From positions 41,082 through 105,081 of the forward strand of contig JAOXFI010000012.1 of NCBI GenBank assembly GCA_029232285.1: 64,000 bases of DNA, written 5' to 3'. Origin of the DNA: Agmasoma carcini (nom. nud.) (lineage: Eukaryota; Microsporidia; Thelohaniidae). This document shows positions 42,761 to 53,918 of the stretch, one piece after another; the first letter of the stretch is position 1, and every line of letters begins with the position of its first letter. The translations under genes and the position numbers were made by a program. Below the pieces are notes generated by a model. It ran no database searches. It was not told the origin of the DNA and saw nothing but the letters and a program-made list of their open reading frames with translations.

Positions 42761-44179
42761 TTTTTACAACCTTTAAGTAGAATAGGTTATATATTTACGT
42801 AAAATCAGGATTATGTTAGTAATAATGATGTTCAGATAAATATTTTAACCATATACAAATATAGTATGAACTTATAATAATGAGAATAGTTACAATATAA
42901 TATTATTTGATAAAATTTATCATACCTGGTTGATTTGATGTTAATACAATCTGTGAAACCATGATGCTCCTAAAAATATATTTTTGATGCATAATTTAAT
43001 ACTTTGAATAAGTGCCAGTGTTAACATAATTGTTATATCTTATATTATCTTGAAACAGCTACTCGAAATAACCAACTTGAGTGATGTCTTATGCGAGTAC
43101 CTCTGGGTAATTATTTTACCCATCTACATTATGAACAGTACAAGCCATATACAAACCAACAGCAACACAAGACAAAAGTAATAAGCCTTTTCTATCAAAA
43201 ATATTTACATCTCCTTCTATTGGGACAACCCATACGCTTGAGTCAGAATAATATTTTTAGATTTTTCCTATTTTTTATATATTTATCAATTTCAATAATT
43301 TTCTGAAGAAATCAGACTCCTTGTAAAACAATTGACAGTTCATTAGACCATGACTTATTCAATAACAATATTACAAATATTTTTCATTAAATGAATCAAT
43401 TTACAATAGGGCCTTTTGAAATATTCTCCCATAATTTCAAAATGTTGATATTAAATTCATGTTTATATAAGCCTAAATAACTTCAATTAGAATTAAATCA
43501 AAAATAGATAACCAATTCCTGCATTTATATTATTTTAAACGTTATCTTATCAACTTATAATATGCAAGAAGGTCGTTTAGTTAAAGGGTGAAATTATATA
43601 AACATTTCTTTTGTGCTAACAGTTGTACACACTAAATTATGTAGTATTTCATTTGATGTGCTATCTTAGTATGTTAAACATGCTCTTCCTAATTTTCTAG
43701 TTCTATTAATACACTTTTATATAGGTTTATCATTTTAGCTTCTCCTATCAACCATATTCAACACTCATAACCTTAAATTTTATATCATAATCATTTTTAA
43801 TGTACATCTAAAACGTATTCCTTTCTATAACATATTCAAAAGATTTTTTAAATGCAACTCCTACATATATTCATATTATTGGTTATTGTTTTTGTAAAAT
43901 ATTTTGCACAGTTGTATTTTAGAAATCTATATCATTACATTTTATTTCATAATATATTTTTAATATCTAAAGACCAATTCCTATTCATAAAGTTAATAAT
44001 TTATATAGAAGGTTCTTGTAAGTTTACAATATTACATAAATGTACAACAATATACAGTCTTCCAAAAAAAAACCCGACACCCCAAAAACTTGTTTAAAGA
44101 ACAGAAATATTAAACAATATAATAATTATAGTCTTATCGTATAAATATACCTGTAATATTTTAATTAAAGACATAAAAA

Positions 44180-45140
44180 TTGTATATTTTTGTTTCAATA
44201 TGATGTATGACTACTCTTCTCCCACTATGTTTCCTTAATTCTGTCACTCATAGAATCTATTAGTGTTCTACAATATAAGATACTGATATCAGATCAAGTT
44301 CTACTATCTTTGATATCAAATACACTTCATTTTTAAAAACAACATTTCTTAATTTTTGCTTTAAATGAGCCCGTAGATGACCTATAGGGCTGAAGTCTAA
44401 GCTCTGTTAAGACATTCATACATCTAAACGTTTATATATTCAAAAATTCTTAATTTTATACTTTGGATCATTATCTTGTTAAAATTTAAATTTTAAAAAT
44501 TGAGATTTTAGTGCTCTCTCATTAAAATATTGCAAAATATTTAAGAATAATACAAAACATTTAAGAATAATACAAAACATTTAAAGTTTTTTAAAAACAC
44601 CAAATTTTTAACATCATTATTAGTTATACAACCCCAAATAAATATTTTTCTTACCAAATTTAACAATTTCATTTATAGGCGTTGAATTTTCTTCTTCAAT
44701 TTACATTTTTGCCTATTAGAGTCATTATAATGTTTAAAAACTATCATTAAAAATAACATCACTAATATAGCTTATGCCTTCAGATGGTCATTGTTTTGTA
44801 ATTCTTAATTTGTTAATTATTTTAAAATTTGACAATTTTGACTTAGAAGAAAAATAAACACATTTAAAGTTATCTCCTTTAGAAAAAATATACAATCTCA
44901 TCAGAGACACCCAAATTCAATTTATCTTTAATTTTTTAATGTTTCAGCATGAGGTGTAGGGGTTTTTATTGATCTTTTTTTTAATTAATTTTATATTGCT
45001 AATATAAATATTTTTCTTATTACCGCTACAACCTTTTCCTTCATCTCTTCATGATTTTTGTATTTTCTAATGTGATCTTTATATAGTAGATATCTTTAAG
45101 TCGGTTTTTACACCGATTTAGCGCATTGAAAACCCCAGAG
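44180..45140 (-). pseudogene. Tc1/mariner-type transposase fossil
   Basis: Minus strand, several frames. Near 45120 is a helix-turn-helix-like start ('FSFFSGVFNALNRCK'). Then 'EIVKFGKKNIYLGLYN' (family VKFGGGSVMVWGC), 'QDNDPKYKIKNF' near 44470 (family QQDNDPKHTSK), and 'SLDFSPIGHLRAHLKQKLRN' near 44380 (family SPDLNPIENLWGxLKxxLR). Stops and frameshifts throughout. Resembles the 1.6-kb fossil in the DNDPK form. Confidence 0.72.
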
Positions 45141-46639
45141 AAAAAAGCTAAAAATTCGACCTTTGTCAAATTCAGAAACACGTTTAGTCATTAGAACAAT
45201 TGTTTTGTGTTTTCATGTGTCCGGTTTTTTAATTTGAAAATTCATTATAAGAGTTTATAAAAATACGTGATTTGAAAATAAAAAAAATATTTATACGATT
45301 AGACTTTAATATTTCTTTTATTTAATATTTTCTATTCTTTAAACAAACATTTTGGCGTATCCGGGATTTGGAGTACTGTAAATAATATTAAAAATACAAA
45401 ATCATATAATGAATATATAAAAATTTATGTTTATTTAAATGGTTTTTGTATTTAATAAACATTTCAAATGTGACCGTTTTTTCAGTAGTGTATATTTTAA
45501 ATTTTAAACTAAATTGTCAAGATTTGTAGTTTATAGCGGTGTTCAAATATGAGACGGTCTTAATTACACAATTTAATTGTTTTATAACCATGTTTTGTAT
45601 CGTTTTTAGGTTTAAAATGTGATGTTTTAGTTTTTACCCTTTTTAAAATAAAATTAAAAATAAATTTTACTAATAGATTCAAGTATTTAGAAATATTTAT
45701 TTATATTTACCCATGGGTTTTATGTAGAAAAGTATGAGGGCAGTGAGAATGATGATAAACCCCTAGGCGGTTGTATGAACCACCATAATAAGATAAATAA
45801 AGCAACCTTAATAAACGTTTACTGCTTTAAAGGTGAGCCATCTCAATATTATAATTATTATTTTGATCAGTACCAAATAACCTTTTATGGTTTTATCTTG
45901 TGCTTTAAATTTATATGTCACATATTGGATTTACGAAACCGAATGTATATTTAATAGTTTAATACTGACATGTAAAGATATAGAGCGTTATGAAACCAAT
46001 TCTATAATCTAAATTATTATTTTTTGCGACATACGTGTCAAATAATAGGAAAATACATGTTTATATTGCCTTATAAATAACTTGAACATAGTGATTGTGA
46101 GTCTTTTATATATTTATTATAAATCGAAGTGATTCATATTACTTATATTCATGTTATAAGTGGAAAGTTATTATTATGGTAAGTAGTTAGTTGTAAAATA
46201 TGTTTTATTGAATCATATTTGAGCGGTTTATGTTATTTTATATAAATATTGATTTTATAAATTTCAGTTGAATTAGAAATAAATTTTATTTGAGAATTGA
46301 ATTCCTCTTTGGAAATGATGTTTATATATTTATTAAGCCATTAGAGAAGTATGAAGGCATATTTGCTATATTTTAAAACTATTATTGATTTATAGAGATA
46401 TATTTATAAGATAAACTTATTATATCAAAATAATTCATTTTCAATTTTATTTAATAAGCAAACCTTATATTTAGAAAGAAAAAAATGTGGTGATGTGTAT
46501 TTATTATCTCTTTTATATTTATTAAAAAACATACAAACATTTATAACACTTATAACATTTAAATTCTAAAAATTATTGATTGAAATATTAAGCTAATTAT
46601 TAAATAATTGGTATTTAAATACAAAAAAATATTTACATC

Positions 46640-46867
46640 ATGTTTTTAATATCATTTTATATGTTATCTATCATTTTGTCAAGTACTGTTGAACCATATG
46701 TGGATGTCAACCAAGATGCACGAGTCTTTTATAATCCATGTTCTACATCATCAACATCATCTAAAACAACAACATCAAGTGAAACGTACACAATTCCTTT
46801 TCCACAACGCAATACTTCTGGATCTGCTACAAAAACCGTGAGTAGTAAAGATTTACTTCATAATTAA
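46640..46867 (+). CDS. small secreted protein, family member 1
   Basis: A 75-residue protein with a signal-peptide-like N-terminus (residues 1-17 hydrophobic, cleavage plausible near 17-19). A short mature part follows: VDVNQDARVFYNPC, then a Ser/Thr-rich stretch suited to O-linked sugars and a polar end. The mature start matches the tiny protein at 50763 (VDVSQSADVAHNPC). No known family is recognised. Two copies sharing signal, VDVxQxAxVxxNPC motif and Ser-rich follow-up make a real gene likely despite the small size. Secretion is inferred from the N-terminus. Confidence 0.65.
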   Translation: MFLISFYMLSIILSSTVEPYVDVNQDARVFYNPCSTSSTSSKTTTSSETYTIPFPQRNTSGSATKTVSSKDLLHN

Positions 46868-47099
46868 ACACTTTGAACCATTCTTTATTTTTTATATTTT
46901 GTGATTTCTATTTAAATAATATGTTATAGTATATTTGATAAGATTGAAATCAACTATCAACAATACTATGTTGATTTTACACATCAAACATTTAACATGA
47001 ATATGATAATTATCAGATTTAAGAATGTTTGTATATTTTTAATGTATAAAAGTAAATATACAATGTCTAGTGATCTAAATTTAATAAATTAAGGTTATT

Positions 47100-47990
47100 T
47101 AATTGGGGTTTCAACAGAATAAGAGTCTACCAAAAGTTCAAACAGTCTATTGCCCAAATTATACTCAGGAACAGAAAATATAACTGGATCAAATGGACTA
47201 CGATGTGGTTGAAAAAGAATAAATTTACAAGTGAAGCTTAAACTAGAAAATTTAAAAATTCTATAAAATCATTTATCAAGGAAAGAGAGAAAAGAAAGAA
47301 TAAAGCTATGATACTCAATAAAGAACATATAAACAATAATGGAAAGCCTAATTGAATGATTGGGGTGGAAAAATCATCTATACCTTACTATTTCGTGCAA
47401 GAACAAAGTCACTCTTTTTAACTAAAGACCTCATATTCAGAAACAATCTATGAAGAGAATTACTATATAGATGTATGGCATGTAATAGAAGAAATATAGA
47501 TAATATAGCACATGTAATCAAGTCATGCAAAGTGCGTTAGGTAGAAAGAGAGCAAACACAGAATAAATATAATCTGAATAGTAATCAATTAATGATAGCA
47601 GTCCTGTCATTCCAGACTGATAAATATAGTGATAATAAGAGCTTTATAATATCTATAATATTTAACCGTAACCAAAGTATTAAGCAAAACTTAAAATTGT
47701 ATGACAAATCTACTAACTTATTTACTATGTATACAGGAAGGTGGTTACCTAGAACTAAACTCACAAGAGGAGAGTTTCCTAACCTCGGGTCAGGAGGCTA
47801 CTTTCGAAGGCGCAACCTTTTGAACCCACACATAGGTAATTATGATACTACTAATATTTACTGTTTGAAAACAGGTACAAAATTCTTATATTCTTATACC
47901 AAAGCATCAGATATTGATGTATGGTGGCATGTAGTCGAGTTTTGCTGATCTAATGAGATGCATCGATGAACGATTGTTTCTAGCTTTTTA
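47100..47990 (+). pseudogene. non-LTR retrotransposon (LINE) C-terminal fossil, tentative
   Basis: Forward strand across stops: a basic stretch, then 'WGGKIIYTLLFRARTKSLFL', then CMACNRRNIDNIAHVIKSC at about 47480-47540. This C-x2-C-x9-H-x4-C pattern resembles the zinc knuckle after the reverse transcriptase of R2/R4/Dong-type LINEs. A 118-codon open stretch (47592-47948) follows but does not look like a standalone gene. No reverse transcriptase core was found, so the class is tentative. Confidence 0.4.
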
Positions 47991-49469
47991 CTAGACGTTT
48001 TGACTTGTGTCTTGTCACAGTATAAATAAACTTATTATTATCATATTTAGAACAATAATATATAGTTAAAGAATCTGATTAAAATTATTGAATAAGAAAA
48101 TATCATAAACATGATACATTACACCATCTTTCATATAATAAGAGACTACTATTCAACATAATAAAACACAAGAACATATATGCTTTATATTTTGCACATG
48201 ATCCTGAAGAATAAGCAGGATTAGATTTTTTTTAAAATCATTAAATTTAAGTAATATACATCTTTATGTTAAAGGATAGAAACATATTGAATTTTGTATT
48301 ATATACTGCATGAAAATAGAACAAAACCCAAAACCCAAAATTTAGTTAATTTATATAAGTTTTATTATGTTATTATACTCTTAATATAATTTATGTTATT
48401 ATATAAATTTGCTGAAAAACATGACACTCTGCAAAAAATCAATACGAATTTCTTTTAAAACAACATCTGCTTCAATAAGAGCTTTGAGCTTAGTTCTCGT
48501 TTAAGAAATACATTCCTCAATATGATTATCTTATATATTGTTCTATTATTTAAAAATATCATGATTTGGGACTATTTAACAATCTTTATCAATAAGATTA
48601 TTCGTAATATTGCCTACAATCTTAAAATATCATGATTGGGACTATTTAACAACATTTTCATTAAAATTCTTTTTATAAAACCAAAGCATATTCTGTTTGT
48701 CTAAATCAGGCTACGAACCAATACACGACACTAATTATATTTTCTTAATTTTATGATATTATTATCATGTAAGCATGAAAGAAGTATTAACTTGTTGAAA
48801 AGTATTTTGATATATACATCTTTTGTATAGAAGAATTTAAATTATGTGCCAAAAACCATTAACCACGTTAAATCAAATCTTACGATCATCTATCTGACAT
48901 AAAATTCGGTATATTAAGTCACCCCCTCTAATTTTCGTGATTTTATTAATACGATCTTTATTGATTCCATTTTTTGAGCTTATCAATACTAATTTATTCT
49001 TATCATACACACTTAACTTAAATTGACAATATTCACTCCTTTTTATTATCTAATTGTTCGATATGTTTTAAAACCAAGCTTAAATAAGATTTTTTTGTGT
49101 AGTTTCGTCAAAAAAGGTTTATTATCGGAAATCATCACCTAAATTTAAATATTATACAATAAATTTCTTATAGTTATTAGTGTCAAATCAAGTTATAGAT
49201 TTTTGTTATATTTTTAATTTATAAAAATAATTATTTTGAAGATTTCTATAATAATAAAAGTATTATTTGTCCAATATTAAAAACACAAAGTAATATTGAT
49301 TGGATACCTCTTTGATAATATTTATATTTTTTACAAGGAATCTTGATTATTAATAAATTTACAATAGTTGAAAAGTAAAATCACGTAAATCAAACAATAA
49401 TAAATTATAGAAGAGACGAAAACAGATATTAATGATCATACACTATTCGTTCTTCGGTAAAAGGTAGTG

Positions 49470-49770
49470 GAAAACTTGTTTTTTAATATATCTTAGATGG
49501 TAACAGTAAAACCTTAAAAATACCAAACTATATTGTAGCTAGGTTAGTGATATTAAGTACATCCTAACTTATATCTTTAAGAAGTGCCACTTCCCTGCTA
49601 ATGGAGAAGAGGTTTCTGTCTATCGACCGCAAATAAGTTTCGGAGAGTGAGCAAGGTTATCTGTATACCCACGGCCTGACCTGTTATAGCCCAATTAGCC
49701 ATTGTTTCCAACGTTAACACTCTGCACCACGTGAGTGTCTTGACTCATCACAATGTTTTAAAGATTTTTC
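49470..49770 (-). repeat. dispersed element A, well-preserved copy
   Basis: Minus-strand copy close to that at 23.7 kb: 'ccaaactatattgtagctag', 'agaagtgccacttccctgct', 'ctgtctatcgaccgcaaata', 'aaggttatctgtatacccac', 'cctgttatagcccaattagc' and 'accacgtgagtgtcttgact'. Confidence 0.78.
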
Positions 49771-50762
49771 TACTTTTCGAAACACCTCGTATTTATATTA
49801 TTGTAAAGTATCTTGCACTAAGGAATTAGAAACACATTTATTTTAGAATTACTTACTCTAGCATTATAACCCCCTTTAAAAAGGTGATTAACCTACATAT
49901 CAATACCTATTAATGAAAACAAGAACATTATAATTGTTTTTATCATGTAAAAATGCATTTTTACCGATTTTTGATTCTTTTCTATAATTTTAATAAATAT
50001 CTATAAAAATATTAATTAAATATCATTTTTTTGATAAATTTTATTTGGTAGAATAATAGCGTTTTAGGAGTGTAAGATTTGTTCTAGTAGATATTCAATA
50101 TTGTGGTGCTACCGTTTTTATCTTGAATACAAATTGTTAACGTATACCTTCAAGAACCATACTTGGTTCATATCGAAAAATATAAAAATTTTCCATTGTG
50201 TTAATATATTTAATTTCTAACATTAAGATATATCAAATAGTTGACCCGATAACATAAATAAATGCTTTAAAATTTATATATTATAGTCTTATGGATGTTT
50301 TTTCCTTACTGATAAGAGTAAATTACATTATTTTATCATAAAGTGATTTAATATGCCAAAAAAGAAAGCAAAATCATTATTTAAACATTTATTATAATAT
50401 TCTCACAATATTTATATATGTTGTATTATCATAATTAGGTTATACTTGCCTTAATTTATAAAATCAATAAAAAATAATTATTAAAAATAATAATTTGTAT
50501 ATTTTAATACAATATTTATACAGTTTGTAATATAACCTAATGATGATATATTAAATGATTTTTGTTGTAAAAGCATTCTAATTTAGTCATATCCTAGAAC
50601 CATGTGACATAACATGATATGTTATTTATTTACTTATTTAATATTCCTTGTTTTATTTTTAACTATTTCACAATAATTTTAATTCTATTTATTTGTAATA
50701 GACATAAATATTGCACTTAGTAATTAAAAAAATAATATTTAAAGGCCAAAGTTTGTATATTT

Positions 50763-50933
50763 ATGTTTGGAGCAAATGTTTGTATGCTACTAGTTTCGAT
50801 ATTCGCAACACTGCCTAATTATGCTGTTGATGTTAGTCAAAGTGCTGATGTTGCACACAATCCTTGTCCTTGTCCTAGTTCTTCAGGAAGATTAACCAAC
50901 AAAGATGGGGAAGGAGCAGAGATAACTGATTAA
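50763..50933 (+). CDS. small secreted protein, family member 2
   Basis: A 56-residue protein. Residues 1-21 form a signal-peptide-like segment ending in NYA; the predicted mature start VDVSQSADVAHNPC closely parallels VDVNQDARVFYNPC at 46640. It continues with a Cys-Pro-Cys-Pro-Ser-Ser-Ser stretch and a polar end. Two extra Cys distinguish it from member 1. The ATG lies in 'gtttgtatattt', without the CC motif. Function unknown; secreted by inference. Confidence 0.65.
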   Translation: MFGANVCMLLVSIFATLPNYAVDVSQSADVAHNPCPCPSSSGRLTNKDGEGAEITD

Positions 50934-51289
50934 AATCATTGATTGAACCTTTATATAATTTTATAAAATAATATATTGATCTATCGGACATAAATAATAT
51001 TTTATACGGAGCTTGTTTACACGAAACCAGATGATAAATCATTTATAATAATAAATAAGTTTTTGATCTAGTATAATCACTAGAAAAAAACATAGAAAGT
51101 ATAAAAGAAACAAAAATTGTAAATTATATTTTTTACATTTCCTTCAAGAAGATTAAAAATAATAAATATTTGTCTGCAAAAATAGAGAGACAAACTAATC
51201 ACTAAATAAAAAATCAAAAATCCTGCTTTGATAAAATACAGCAAAAGCAATACATCATGTTATCTAGATAGTGACATTATAACTTTAAA

Positions 51290-51535
51290 TACACTAACCA
51301 TATAATGCAGTTGCGGCTAGATTTAGTGATTTACGCACACCATCCGGGTTATATTTTCGTGATCCCATAGCTGTATTCTTTGTCAAAAAAGAAAAAGTAT
51401 TTATCGAACGCTTACTAGTTTCACAGACTGAACAAAGCTTTCCGTACCCCTTTAGTCTCTGCTTTAACCCTATTAGCTGTTGTTTCAATATTTCCAAGTG
51501 GAGGTTTGGACCCATCGCAGATCAAATAATACTTG
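51290..51535 (-). repeat. dispersed element A, diverged copy
   Basis: Minus-strand copy: 'ccatataatgcagttgcggc', 'ctagatttagtgatttacgc', 'ctagtttcacagactgaaca', 'attagctgttgtttcaatat' and 'gtggaggtttggacccatcg'. A 73-codon frame through it is accidental; it is not open in the other copies. Confidence 0.72.
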
Positions 51536-51717
51536 TTATAATATAATAAATAATATCTCAAGCAGTCAAATCATCTTTCTGTACTAAATAACATCACTAT
51601 CAAACATTAATCTCATTTATATGTAACATCTAACTAATTTATCATTTATTACATATATTATACAAATATTTATAAATATAATGACTATTACGTATATCAA
51701 AAATGTTCAGTTATAAT

Positions 51718-51768
51718 AAAATCAAACCTTGTTCATAAATATCTATTCCAATATTTGATTAACACAAT
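51718..51768 (-). repeat. partial duplicate of adjacent gene 3' end
   Basis: 'cttgttcataaat...ttccaatatttgattaaca' repeats with few changes the segment at 51799-51858 that encodes the last ~19 residues of the small membrane protein. Confidence 0.65.
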
Positions 51769-51795
51769 ACAATAGTCTTAAATTATAATAAATAT

Positions 51796-52104
51796 TTAAT
51801 AAAATCCATTCTTCTTCATAAATTCATCAATATCATTCCAATGTTTGATTAACACAATAACCTTTTTAACAATCCAAAATATCGATATTGTACCATAAAA
51901 AACCATTTCAATCACTTCTTTTATCAATGACAACACAATTATCATGAAAATTATGTTCAAAATTATATTTTCATTATATGTTAAAGTATTAAGACCTAAT
52001 TCTACAGTATATCTGTAATATATCGAATATATTAAAATGAGGAAGTCCTTGATAGCTGAATTCGTTGATTTTTGCTTAACAAGACATTGCTTTATAGAAT
52101 TCAT
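51796..52104 (-). CDS. small membrane protein
   Basis: A 102-residue protein, not recognised. Polar N-terminus, two adjacent hydrophobic segments (about 48-62 and 69-85) and a charged C-terminal end (KHWNDIDEFMKKNGFY). It is divergent from photolyase with only about 50 bases between starts, so a shared control region is likely. The true ATG is at 52104; a TTG just upstream is not credible. Confidence 0.55.
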   Translation of the reverse strand: MNSIKQCLVKQKSTNSAIKDFLILIYSIYYRYTVELGLNTLTYNENIILNIIFMIIVLSLIKEVIEMVFYGTISIFWIVKKVIVLIKHWNDIDEFMKKNGFY

Positions 52105-52155
52105 CAATATTGATGAAACATTTTTAGATATTTATTTGTTTGAAAAAAAAAAATT

Positions 52156-53451
52156 ATGAAGGATATAAGGACAGAAAGAATTTTACAATATACCAACAAC
52201 AAAGGCGTTTTATACCTAATGAGAAGGGATCTCAGGGTCAGGGACAACCATTCAGCTCTACTAGCACTTAATATTGCAAAAAAAGATAAGCTTGAATTGA
52301 CTTTCGGATTTGATACTGAAATCCTAAATCATGTAAATCAGAAACAAAAAAATTTTATAATAGGCTCGTTAAACATGCTTCAAAATGACTGTAACAATGT
52401 CAAAATACACTTTAAATTGATATCAGAGCTCAATTATGATGAATATGGCACAATTGTACTTGAAGCAAGCCCTTTAATACATGATATTAATAGATTTAAT
52501 AGTATTAAAAAAGAATGTGAAAATCACAACATAAATTTATATGTATGCGATTCTCATAATATTGTTCCCTTTAAATGTCTTAAAGAATACAAAAGAAATA
52601 GCAGAGGCGTTAAATTAAGTTTGTTTGGATTTTGGAAAAAATATTATAAAAAAATGATTAACTTTTCTAGTTATAAACACAATTCTGATATTAGCAAAAT
52701 AGAAATTATGGAAGACAGCACCATTAAAATGTTTTATGATGATACATTGAGCTTACCCTTCAAGCCTGGTTATAAAAATGGTATGAAAGCGCTTAAAGAC
52801 TTTTTTGATGAACGATTTACAGGGTTTCATAGATTTAGGAACAAGCCTGATGTAAATATGGTTACAAATCTAGCACCTTGGCTTAATACAGGTATGATTA
52901 GTAGTCAAAAGTGTATTCAAAAGGCGTTTGATGAGTTTGGTGATGATTTTAGCAGTTGTATGGAAGACTTTATAAATGAAATATTTATATGGAAGGAAAC
53001 TGCTGAACATTTCTGTTATCATGAAGAAAACTACTCCAACCTTAATGGAGCATCTGATTGGGCAATTGAAACCTTTGATAAACACCGTGATGATAAGCGA
53101 GATGTGATTGGAAAGGAAAAGTTAGAATCAGGCCAAACTGATGATGAACTGTTCAATGCAGGTCAAAGAGAGGTGATAAAGACTGGAGTTATGCACAACT
53201 ATGTAAGAATGTATTGGGGAAAGCAATTCCATAAATTTAGTGAGTCAGCGAAGGATGCTGTTGGATTAGCTATTGAATTTAATGATAAATATTCTTTTGA
53301 TGGTAATACACCTAGTGGATATCTAGCAGTTATGTGGGCTAGTTGTGGTGTAATGGATCAAGGATTTCAAGAAAGTTCAATAATTGGGAAGTTGAGACCT
53401 TTAAATGCTTTCAAAGCGGATGAATATCTAAAGAAGTGGGAAGAGGAATAA
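52156..53451 (+). CDS. PHR: class II CPD photolyase
   Basis: A 431-residue flavoprotein that repairs UV-made pyrimidine dimers using light. Class II signatures: MRRDLRVRDNHSALLAL near residues 22-38 (family WMxRDQRxxDNWAL), a catalytic domain with LAPWLNTGMISSQKCIQKAF (about 236-255), then NEIFIWKETAEHFCYHEENY, then REVIKTGVMHNYVRMYWGK, then NTPSGYLAVMWASCGVMDQG. Photolyase was previously reported from the microsporidian Antonospora locustae. Length and motifs suggest an intact enzyme, useful in spores exposed to sunlight. ATG follows an A-run. Confidence 0.95.
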   Translation: MKDIRTERILQYTNNKGVLYLMRRDLRVRDNHSALLALNIAKKDKLELTFGFDTEILNHVNQKQKNFIIGSLNMLQNDCNNVKIHFKLISELNYDEYGTIVLEASPLIHDINRFNSIKKECENHNINLYVCDSHNIVPFKCLKEYKRNSRGVKLSLFGFWKKYYKKMINFSSYKHNSDISKIEIMEDSTIKMFYDDTLSLPFKPGYKNGMKALKDFFDERFTGFHRFRNKPDVNMVTNLAPWLNTGMISSQKCIQKAFDEFGDDFSSCMEDFINEIFIWKETAEHFCYHEENYSNLNGASDWAIETFDKHRDDKRDVIGKEKLESGQTDDELFNAGQREVIKTGVMHNYVRMYWGKQFHKFSESAKDAVGLAIEFNDKYSFDGNTPSGYLAVMWASCGVMDQGFQESSIIGKLRPLNAFKADEYLKKWEEE

Positions 53452-53539
53452 TAAAAAGAAACATTTTAAAATTTAATTTTTTACTATAAATGACGATAAA
53501 GAGGTCTATAAATAATTCCGACCTAAACGTAGTACAAGA

Positions 53540-53885
53540 TTGGAAACGATGGTTGATTGGATTATAAAAAACAATACCAAGGGTTAAAACAATGTTGTGA
53601 AGATACGTTAACCCTGTTCATTCTGGGAAACTGTTTTGTGGTCGATAGACAAACACCCTCGATATATAGACAAACATCCTCGATATATAGACAAACATCC
53701 TCGATAGATAGACACCCTAGACATACACCTTTGATATATAGACACCCTAGTAGACATACACATTTGATAGACAAACACATTCAATACATATTCAACAGCC
53801 ATACACCTTCGATAGATATAAGCTGGTTGATGTACGTAATAGCACTAAGTCCAGCTACAACCACATCCTTTTTAAAGTCTTATAT
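53540..53885 (+). repeat. dispersed element A with internal minisatellite
   Basis: Forward copy: 'tggttgattggattataaaa', 'ccctgttcattctgggaaac', 'tgtggtcgatagacaaacac', then an expansion of 'tcgatatatagacaaacatc' units at about 53645-53815, then 'gatataagctggttgatgta' and 'gcactaagtccagctacaac'. The element ends about 35 bases before the DHFR start. Confidence 0.78.
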
Positions 53886-53918
53886 AAAATTATATATAAT
53901 TTTTTTCTTAAAAAAACC

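Larger units (their letters stand above)
42378..46639. other. 4.3-kb gene desert
   Basis: Holds a module B copy near 42670-42760 and a Tc1/mariner fossil (44180-45140). Elsewhere AT-rich; an 81-codon hydrophobic frame at 43852 is not called. From 45140 to 46639 I see nothing coding. Confidence 0.55.
46868..50762. other. 3.9-kb gene-poor region between the two small secreted genes
   Basis: Contains a LINE-type fossil (47100-47990), a local ~75-bp direct repeat near 48545-48665 ('atcatgattgggactattta'), a dispersed-element copy (49470-49770), and AT-rich sequence. Confidence 0.55.
50934..51795. other. intergenic region with element A and a duplicated gene tail
   Basis: Dispersed element at 51290-51535. 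At 51718-51768 is a short copy of the 3' end of the neighbouring minus-strand gene. Otherwise AT-rich. Confidence 0.55.

Noticed and set aside
43852..44097. 81-codon hydrophobic open frame
   Set aside because: No start signal, composition follows local AT bias, no family features and no paralogue; chance frame in a desert is likelier.
51294..51515. 73-codon minus-strand frame
   Set aside because: Lies wholly inside a dispersed-element copy and is not open in other copies.
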